Below, one piece after another: positions 6,800 to 10,825 of a DNA stretch of 10,825 bases. Origin of the DNA: Candidatus Nomurabacteria bacterium (GTDB taxonomy: Bacteria > Patescibacteriota > Minisyncoccia > Phycocordibacterales > UBA9973); contig JAHFNV010000016.1 of assembly GCA_023267115.1 (NCBI GenBank), positions 1 to 10,825 on the forward strand, given 5' to 3'. A program made the translations under genes and the position numbers. How positions within the stretch are numbered: the first letter of the stretch is position 1; each line of letters begins with the position of its first letter. Below the pieces are notes generated by a model, which had not been told where the DNA came from, did no database searches, and saw nothing but the letters and a program-made list of their open reading frames with translations.

Positions 6800-6830
6800 A
6801 AAAAAAACAAAACCCCCCTTTCGGGGGTTT
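6800..6830 (-). terminator. Strong rho-independent terminator on the minus strand
   Basis: The stem pairs 6823-6830 (AAACCCCC on the minus strand) with 6817-6810 (GGGGGTTT), closed by a GAAAG-like loop. On the minus strand it is followed by a U-rich run (UUUU-G-U8, ending at 6800). In the plus direction only TTTCTC follows, so it is weaker there but may also end the rnc transcript. Confidence 0.85.
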
Positions 6831-6860
6831 CTCGGAGTCTCCGACAAGGGAGACATTTAC
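6800..6860 (-). ncRNA. Candidate small RNA of about 60 nt
   Basis: A near-consensus minus-strand promoter lies immediately upstream (6868-6895) and a strong terminator ends the unit at 6800. No useful ORF lies between. The predicted RNA starts near 6860 and has a hairpin GTCTCC (6854-6849) with GGAGAC (6842-6837) around a 6-base loop, a short linker, and the terminator stem. An alternative hairpin, TCGGA/TCCGA at 6844-6832, uses part of the same GGAGAC segment, so the two are mutually exclusive. It lies antisense to the region after rnc. No known RNA family was recognised. Confidence 0.6.
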
Positions 6861-6867
6861 AATTAGA

Positions 6868-6895
6868 AGTATAGCAAATCAAATAATTATGTCAA
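6868..6895 (-). promoter_or_regulatory. Near-consensus promoter for the candidate small RNA
   Basis: On the minus strand a perfect -35 TTGACA (6895-6890) and a -10 TATACT (6873-6868, one base off consensus) are separated by 16 bases. It is the best-matching promoter in the window and points away from any protein gene. The start is expected near 6860-6862. Confidence 0.75.
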
Positions 6896-6933
6896 GTAAA
6901 AAAGTGGGGAACAAAAAATGTTAAGATAAATTT

Positions 6934-7044
6934 ATGAAAAAAGATACAGAATTTCTTATAAAATGCCGAGCCATTATCTTACATGAGGGCAATCTTCTAG
7001 TAGTTAGAAATCCGAATACAACTAAGTATTTTTATGTGTCTTAA
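6934..7044 (+). pseudogene. Truncated Nudix hydrolase, N-terminal fragment only
   Basis: A 36-codon frame encodes a peptide starting MKKDTEFLIKCRAI and continuing ILHEGNLLVVRNPNTTKYFYVS. This matches the first strands of a Nudix hydrolase, where the next element should be the PGG-H and the Nudix box. The frame ends at TAA (7042-7044) before that, and no Nudix box follows in any frame up to the antitoxin gene. A weak -10 TAAGAT (6922-6927) ends 6 bases before the ATG. It is unrelated in sequence to the intact Nudix domain fused to NusB. It is most simply a decayed gene whose 3' part was lost when neighbouring accessory DNA arrived. Confidence 0.55.
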
Positions 7045-7064
7045 AGGTTTTGCAAAATTGGCCT

Positions 7065-7092
7065 TTGCTTATTTTTACATTTCTAGTATAAT
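7065..7092 (+). promoter_or_regulatory. Promoter of the MazF-type toxin-antitoxin operon
   Basis: A -35 TTGCTT (7065-7070), a 16-base spacer and a perfect -10 TATAAT (7087-7092) precede the antitoxin ATG by 6 bases. The expected start coincides with the ATG, giving a leaderless mRNA. Confidence 0.75.
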
Positions 7093-7098
7093 ACAAAC

Positions 7099-7293
7099 AT
7101 GACCACGATAACGATTCCAAAAGATTTAATAAAAGAAAAAGATTTAATTATTATACCTCGCCTAGAGTATGAGAACCTCTTTAAGCGTTCTAAGGCCATG
7201 CTAGATAACTATACATATTTATGGCAAGATGCCTCAAAAAAGAAATTTATTAAGTCTTACGACAAAGCTGACGCAATTTATGACAGAATATAA
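7099..7293 (+). CDS. Antitoxin of a type II module
   Basis: This is a 64-residue protein whose N-terminus (MTTITIPKDLIKEKDLIIIPRLEYENLF) has the short strand-helix look of small DNA-binding antitoxins. The charged C-terminal half (KKKFIKSYDKADAIYDRI) would be the toxin-binding tail. The family (Phd/YefM-like or AbrB-like) cannot be settled by eye. It lies immediately before, and overlaps by 14 bases, a recognisable PemK/MazF toxin, which is the main reason for the call. It should neutralise that toxin and probably repress the shared promoter. Confidence 0.7.
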   Translation: MTTITIPKDLIKEKDLIIIPRLEYENLFKRSKAMLDNYTYLWQDASKKKFIKSYDKADAIYDRI

Positions 7294-7603
7294 ATTTGGG
7301 GATGTTGTTCTCATTGCTTTTCATCAAGTGGACGGAAACAGGAAACAGCGCCCTGCCTTGGTTATTTTAGATGTTGGAGATGATGATATTGTATTAGCAC
7401 CAATAACAACTACAAAGAGAAAAGGGAGAGGTGATTATAAAGTTAAAAATTGGTCAGAATCCGGACTGTTGCTTCATTCTTGGGTACGGCTGGCAAAGAT
7501 TGCTTGTTTAGGAAAGATTGAGATTAACAAACAGCTTGGTATTTGTAGTGCGGACGACAAAAAGAATCTCATTGTAATTTGGAATAAAATATATAAATTC
7601 TAA
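7280..7603 (+). CDS. PemK/MazF-family endoribonuclease toxin
   Basis: This is a 107-residue toxin predicted to cleave mRNA. It shows the family pattern: KFGDVVLIAF at 5-14, KQRPALVILDV at 22-32 (R24 at the conserved catalytic Arg), IVLAPITTTKR at 37-47 (the Ser/Thr-rich catalytic strand), and LHSWVRLAKIACLGKI at 65-80. The ATG at 7280 was chosen because homology begins at MTEYKFGD; a longer frame from 7229 would add 17 residues in antitoxin coding sequence. The 14-base overlap with the antitoxin indicates translational coupling. No Shine-Dalgarno sequence precedes it. The pair lies in the rnc-smc gap with gene remnants, so it is accessory cargo. smc starts 25 bases after it and may share its transcript. 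Confidence 0.85.
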   Translation: MTEYKFGDVVLIAFHQVDGNRKQRPALVILDVGDDDIVLAPITTTKRKGRGDYKVKNWSESGLLLHSWVRLAKIACLGKIEINKQLGICSADDKKNLIVIWNKIYKF

Positions 7604-7628
7604 GGTTAAATGTCATGAAGCCAACTGT

Positions 7629-9791
7629 ATGCGTCTGAAAAATCTTGAACTAAATGGTTTTAAATCTTTCTCTCAAAAAACGACTCTGGAGTTTCAAAAT
7701 CCGGTTGTTTGTATTGTGGGTCCGAACGGTTCTGGCAAGTCAAATGTGGTGGAAGCCTTTCGCTTTGTCTTGGGCGAACAGTCAATGAAGTCGATGCGTG
7801 GCAAGGCTGGCTCGGATCTAATCTTTAAGGGTTCTAAAAATTTGCCGAAGGGTTCGCGCGCTTCCGTTTCAATTTATTTCAATAATAGCGATAAAGTTTT
7901 CAAACTCTCGAACGAAACAGGCGAAGACATTAACTTAAATTATGATGTAATTTCAATTTCTCGCCAAGTTTACCCCGACGGACTGAACAAATATATTTTG
8001 AACGACAGCGAGGTCAGGTTGAAAGACATTCATAATCTTTTGGCTTCGTTGAACATCGGTTCTTCCGGGCATCACATTATTTCTCAAGGCGAGGCGGATA
8101 GGATTCTGAATGCTTCCCCTAAAGATAGAAAAGAAATGATTGAAGATGCTTTAGGGCTTAAGATTTACCAATATAAAATAAAAGAGTCCGAGCGCAAACT
8201 TGAGCGTACCCAAAACAACATGAAGGAAGTTTCGCTTTTGCGCCGAGAAAATGCTCCACACCTTAATTTTTTGAAAAAACAAGTGGAAAAATTTGAGAAG
8301 GTCGCAGAGATGAAAAGCGAGTTGCTCAATCTTTACCGAGAATATTTGAAAAAAGAGGAAATTTATTTAGAGAATGAGCAAAAGACAATCTTGGCAGACA
8401 AAAAAAATCTGGAGCTAAAATTGGCCCGTATAGAAAATAATTTTTCAGAACTAGGTAATATACCTGAACAAAAAGAAAATACCATTTTTGCCGAAATACG
8501 AGAAGCGGAGCGAAATATATCAGAAATTAGATTGCAGAAAAACGAATTGTCCAGAAAATTAGGACGTACTCAAGGATTACTCGAGCTTAAAGAAAGCCGA
8601 GTTAAGATGTCGGGCAAGTGTCCGGTCTGCGGAAGCACTGTTCTTAAAAAAGAAGGGGAGGAAGAAGAACTGGCGGAGCTCAAAGAGACCGAAAATAAAA
8701 TCTCCTCGGAAATAGCCGACTTAGCGCAAAAAGAAACAGAAATATTGCAAAAAATTGGATCATTCAAAACCGCCATAGATGCCGAAAAGGATAAGAAACG
8801 CTCCGGCGATGTTCGCAGATTGGAACTCACTATGGATAAAAATAAAATTTTATCAGAACTTAATCTGGTAAAGATACGAGAGGATCAGCTTGCTCATGTA
8901 GAGAATGATTTTTCGAACGAGATCAAAGAGGGCAGAGCCTTAGTGGGGGCCGAGATATTGTCTTATCGAGATTTTTCCATCCAAGGTGGCGCGCCCGCCG
9001 TTGGGCAGGGACCCGTCTTCGACGAGAAGATGGCGGTGGATCATACGCAGCAAGAAAGTTTACGCAGAAAAATAGAGCGAATTAAAATCAAACTAGAAGA
9101 CGCGGGATCTGGCAGTGGAGTGGACATTATCAAAGAGTTTCAAGAAGTCTCCGACAGAGATAAATTTTTGGCCAAAGAAATGGAGGATTTGTCTCTTAGC
9201 ATTGAGTCTATCCAGAAATTAATAACGGATTTAAAAGAAACAATCGATGCAGAATTCAAGGCTGGCATTAAAAAGATAAATGTAGAATTTCAAGGATTTT
9301 TCTCGTTGATGTTTGGTGGGGGATCCGCTTCTCTTGCCGTGGTGACTGAAAATAAAAGGGAAAAAGAATTAGAGGAGTCAGATGAATCCGCCTATGCTTC
9401 AAGCTCCGACGAGACGAGGGATAAAATTATTTTCGAACAAGGAATAGAAATAAATGTCTCCTTACCGCATAAAAAAGTTAAAGAACTGCACGCTCTTTCG
9501 GGCGGCGAGCGTTCACTTACCTCCATTGCCCTCCTTTTTGCCATGTCTCAAGTCAACCCGCCGCCTTTTCTAGTGCTGGACGAAACCGATGCCGCCCTAG
9601 ATGAAGCCAATTCCCGCAAATTTGGCGATATGTTGGAAAAACTTTCAAAACATTCTCAACTTATCGTGGTTACCCACAACCGCGAGACTATGTCTCGGGC
9701 CGGAGTACTGTATGGCGTCACCGTCGGCTCCGATGGCACTTCTAAGTTACTCTCGGTCAAATTCGACGAAGCCACCGCCATTGCGAAATAG
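7629..9791 (+). CDS. smc: Short SMC-type chromosome ATPase with a zinc-hook-like CxxC apex
   Basis: This is an ABC-type ATPase of the SMC/Rad50 superfamily, with an expected role in chromosome compaction and segregation. The N-terminal head has MRLKNLELNGFKSF, Walker A GPNGSGKS at 31-38, the SMC-typical FVLGEQS.KSMRG, and a Q-loop region ISQGEADRIL. The C-terminal head has the signature LSGGERS at 623-629 and Walker B FLVLDETDAALDEA from 647. Both heads resemble SMC more than Rad50. Between them are two short coiled-coil arms. The centre is GKCPVCG (C331, C334), the CxxC pattern of a Rad50 zinc hook, and not the ~150-residue SMC hinge. At 720 residues it is well below the usual ~1,180. A glycine/proline-rich, GC-richer stretch (about 453-475) interrupts the second arm. 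The next gene's promoter lies just after the stop, and the last ten codons recur at 10705-10737. No ScpA or ScpB is in the window. Confidence 0.88.
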   Translation: MRLKNLELNGFKSFSQKTTLEFQNPVVCIVGPNGSGKSNVVEAFRFVLGEQSMKSMRGKAGSDLIFKGSKNLPKGSRASVSIYFNNSDKVFKLSNETGEDINLNYDVISISRQVYPDGLNKYILNDSEVRLKDIHNLLASLNIGSSGHHIISQGEADRILNASPKDRKEMIEDALGLKIYQYKIKESERKLERTQNNMKEVSLLRRENAPHLNFLKKQVEKFEKVAEMKSELLNLYREYLKKEEIYLENEQKTILADKKNLELKLARIENNFSELGNIPEQKENTIFAEIREAERNISEIRLQKNELSRKLGRTQGLLELKESRVKMSGKCPVCGSTVLKKEGEEEELAELKETENKISSEIADLAQKETEILQKIGSFKTAIDAEKDKKRSGDVRRLELTMDKNKILSELNLVKIREDQLAHVENDFSNEIKEGRALVGAEILSYRDFSIQGGAPAVGQGPVFDEKMAVDHTQQESLRRKIERIKIKLEDAGSGSGVDIIKEFQEVSDRDKFLAKEMEDLSLSIESIQKLITDLKETIDAEFKAGIKKINVEFQGFFSLMFGGGSASLAVVTENKREKELEESDESAYASSSDETRDKIIFEQGIEINVSLPHKKVKELHALSGGERSLTSIALLFAMSQVNPPPFLVLDETDAALDEANSRKFGDMLEKLSKHSQLIVVTHNRETMSRAGVLYGVTVGSDGTSKLLSVKFDEATAIAK
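9759..9789 (+). repeat. Direct repeat, copy 1 (3' end of smc)
   Basis: These 31 bases match 10705-10735 at 27 positions. Copy 1 is the functional smc tail, encoding KFDEATAIAK before its TAG stop. The repeats bracket the DUF6922/AbiEii module. Confidence 0.8.
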
Positions 9792-9808
9792 CTTTTTAGT
9801 GTTTTTTG

Positions 9809-9817
9809 TGTTATAAT
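9809..9817 (+). promoter_or_regulatory. Extended -10 promoter of the AbiE-like module
   Basis: TG-T-TATAAT (9809-9817) is a perfect extended -10 element. It ends 6 bases before the ATG at 9824, so the mRNA should start at or within a base or two of the start codon. No good -35 is seen, as is common with extended -10 promoters. Confidence 0.7.
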
Positions 9818-9823
9818 ATAAAT

Positions 9824-10048
9824 ATGACATTAAGACAAGTATTGTTTTGGGATACGAATCCTAAAAATATAGATTTGAAAAAGCATTCTCATTACATTAT
9901 TGAGCGGGTTCTTGACTTTGGCAGAGATAATGAAGTTCGTTGGCTGTGGAAAACTTATAAAAAGTCGTTACTGCGAAAAGTTGTCGCAAGGTCTAGATGT
10001 TTGCGACCTGATACAAAAATCCTATGGACAGCACTTCTGAAAAAATAG
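9824..10048 (+). CDS. DUF6922-like protein, probable antitoxin of an AbiEii module
   Basis: This is a 74-residue basic protein. The start FWDTNPKNIDLKKHSHYIIERVLDFGRDNEVRWLWKTY (residues 8-45) fits the DUF6922 domain, which is commonly encoded just before AbiEii-type nucleotidyltransferases. The ATG at 9824 is preferred over an upstream TTG (9806), because the TTG would place the -10 box inside the coding region. The gene overlaps the next by 25 bases. By position and family pairing it is the cognate antitoxin and possible autoregulator; the pairing is known from family context and the function here is inferred. Confidence 0.75.
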   Translation: MTLRQVLFWDTNPKNIDLKKHSHYIIERVLDFGRDNEVRWLWKTYKKSLLRKVVARSRCLRPDTKILWTALLKK

Positions 10049-10701
10049 ATTGGCATTATGAAACTTTACCTAGCAAAACCAAGAAAGCGCTTGATTTTCT
10101 TTCTGAACAAAGATTTATAAAAAGTGGAAAGTGGTATTTAGCTGGAGGCACAGCTCTAGCTCTTCAAGCTGGTAATCGTGTTTCGCTGGATTTAGATTTT
10201 TTTACCACAGAATCTAATTTTGACACCTCGGAACTATTGAATGAATTGCCAAAGGCTGTCGCATGGAAAACAAGTATGGAAAGGAAAAATACTATTTATG
10301 GAGAGCTGTATGGTGCTAAAGTTAGTTTTATCGCTTACCCGTTTTTTATCCCGAAACAGAATTTTCTTCATCATGGATCAATCAAAGTGCTGAATATGGT
10401 TGATGTTGCAGTAATGAAAATCATTGCAATTTCTCAACGAGGCAGGAAGAGAGATTTTTTTGATTTATATTGGTGTACCCAAAATATAGAACCACTTGAA
10501 TCAACTATTAGTCGGCTGAAAATTCAATATCCATCTGTGGCTCATGATTATCACCATATCTTAAAAAGCCTAATGTATTTTGAAGACGCAGAAAATGATC
10601 CAGAACCCACTATTTTTTTTAAAGCAACTTGGCCAAAAATCAAAAAATTTTTCAGAAAAGAAATTCCCAGAATTACAAAAATTTTAATTAAACTCGACTA
10701 A
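10024..10701 (+). CDS. AbiEii/DUF1814-type nucleotidyltransferase toxin
   Basis: This 225-residue protein belongs to the nucleotidyltransferase-fold family of the AbiEii and MenT toxins. Characterised members inactivate tRNA by adding nucleotides, and the type IV abortive-infection system AbiE uses one. The signature is complete: YLAGGTALALQAGNRVSLDLDFF at 38-60 with GG at 41-42 and the metal-binding pair D56 and D58. The second block is VAVMKIIAISQRGRKRDFFDLYW at 128-150 with K132, D144 and D147. With all these residues present, the enzyme looks active. It overlaps the DUF6922 gene by 25 bases and has no Shine-Dalgarno sequence, so translation is coupled. The gene is AT-rich compared with smc and lies between the two copies of the smc tail. 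Phage defence or stabilisation of the locus is the likely role. Confidence 0.87.
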   Translation: MDSTSEKIDWHYETLPSKTKKALDFLSEQRFIKSGKWYLAGGTALALQAGNRVSLDLDFFTTESNFDTSELLNELPKAVAWKTSMERKNTIYGELYGAKVSFIAYPFFIPKQNFLHHGSIKVLNMVDVAVMKIIAISQRGRKRDFFDLYWCTQNIEPLESTISRLKIQYPSVAHDYHHILKSLMYFEDAENDPEPTIFFKATWPKIKKFFRKEIPRITKILIKLD

Positions 10702-10704
10702 ACG

Positions 10705-10735
10705 AAATTCGACGAAGTCACCACGATTGCGAAGT
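10705..10735 (+). repeat. Direct repeat, copy 2 (orphan smc tail)
   Basis: This begins four bases after the toxin stop codon. It is 27/31 identical to the smc 3' end. Read in the same phase it gives KFDEVTTIAK followed by TGA, so coding phase and stop are preserved although no gene leads into it. It looks like the cut-off tail of another smc allele. Confidence 0.75.
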
Positions 10736-10761
10736 GAAATAATTTATGCAGTATTAATATT

Positions 10762-10825
10762 ATGGAAAAGAAAAATGTTTTTGATTTAAAAACGGTAGAA
10801 ACAAAAAGCAAACAGCTTGCTTATA
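10762..10825 (+). CDS. Start of an unidentified gene, cut by the window edge
   Basis: An open frame starts at ATG 10762 and runs to the end of the window, encoding MEKKNVFDLKTVETKSKQLA and one further residue. Twenty-one residues are too few to identify a family. The AT-rich stretch before it (TATTAAT around 10752) could hold a -10 box, but the spacing is poor. Confidence 0.4.
   Translation, partial: MEKKNVFDLKTVETKSKQLAY

Larger units (their letters stand above)
6768..6866 (+). pseudogene. Possible 5' remnant of a PemK/MazF-type toxin gene
   Basis: A 32-codon frame starts MEKDFDAWNTVKK, which resembles the N-terminus of longer PemK-like toxins in this bacterial group, then loses the resemblance at about 6807. 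The rest of the frame runs through the terminator hairpin and stops at 6864-6866. The homology ends where the A-tract of the small-RNA terminator begins. The match is short and from memory, so this call is tentative; it may be a meaningless short ORF. Confidence 0.3.

Noticed and set aside
6741..7064. Similar GCCAAAAATTGGC (end of rnc) and GCAAAATTGGC (7052) as target-site repeats
   Set aside because: The shared part is short, nearly self-complementary and AT-rich, and the flanks do not match.
7229..7279. Longer start for the MazF-type toxin
   Set aside because: The extra 17 residues fall in the antitoxin coding sequence and show no family resemblance. Homology begins at the ATG at 7280.
9806..9823. 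TTG start for the DUF6922 gene
   Set aside because: It would place a perfect extended -10 box inside the gene, and the ATG at 9824 has the spacing seen at other leaderless starts here.

Overview
The window looks like a chromosomal piece of a Candidate Phyla Radiation (Patescibacteria, Parcubacteria-like) bacterium. This is inferred from compact AT-rich genes without Shine-Dalgarno sequences, a reduced threonyl-tRNA synthetase, a short SMC-type ATPase with a Cys-x-x-Cys apex, and small toxin-antitoxin modules of the kind common in that group. No rRNA, tRNA, CRISPR array or transposase was seen.

Layout: gyrB (22-2148, +) is followed by a small PaaX/Cas2-like regulator (2198-2776, +) lying between two related 34-bp imperfect palindromes. 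A minus-strand pair follows: thrS (4688-3450) and a DUF2585 membrane protein (3443-2877). A compact divergent promoter region separates thrS from rpmF (bL32, 4763-4993, +). Then come a NusB-Nudix fusion (5137-6066, +) and rnc (6066-6761, +), which overlap by one base. The rnc-smc interval (6762-7628) is an accessory zone. It holds a possible PemK-toxin remnant, a candidate minus-strand small RNA with its own promoter and terminator, a truncated Nudix gene, and an intact antitoxin/MazF pair. smc (7629-9791) is followed by a DUF6922/AbiEii-type toxin-antitoxin pair. The last ten smc codons and its stop recur in degenerate form just beyond that pair. A new gene starts at 10762 and runs off the window.

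The core genes cover DNA topology and chromosome organisation (gyrB, smc), translation (thrS, rpmF) and RNA processing or transcription (nusB, rnc). The rnc-to-smc order echoes the rnc-smc order known from Firmicutes, here opened up by accessory DNA.

The main points for follow-up are the candidate small RNA at 6800-6895, the paired 34-bp palindromes, the duplicated smc tail around the AbiE-like module, the zinc-hook-like SMC, the 42-bp palindrome inserted in frame in gyrB, the NusB-Nudix fusion, and the repeated placement of -10 boxes 6-10 bases before start codons, which predicts leaderless mRNAs.
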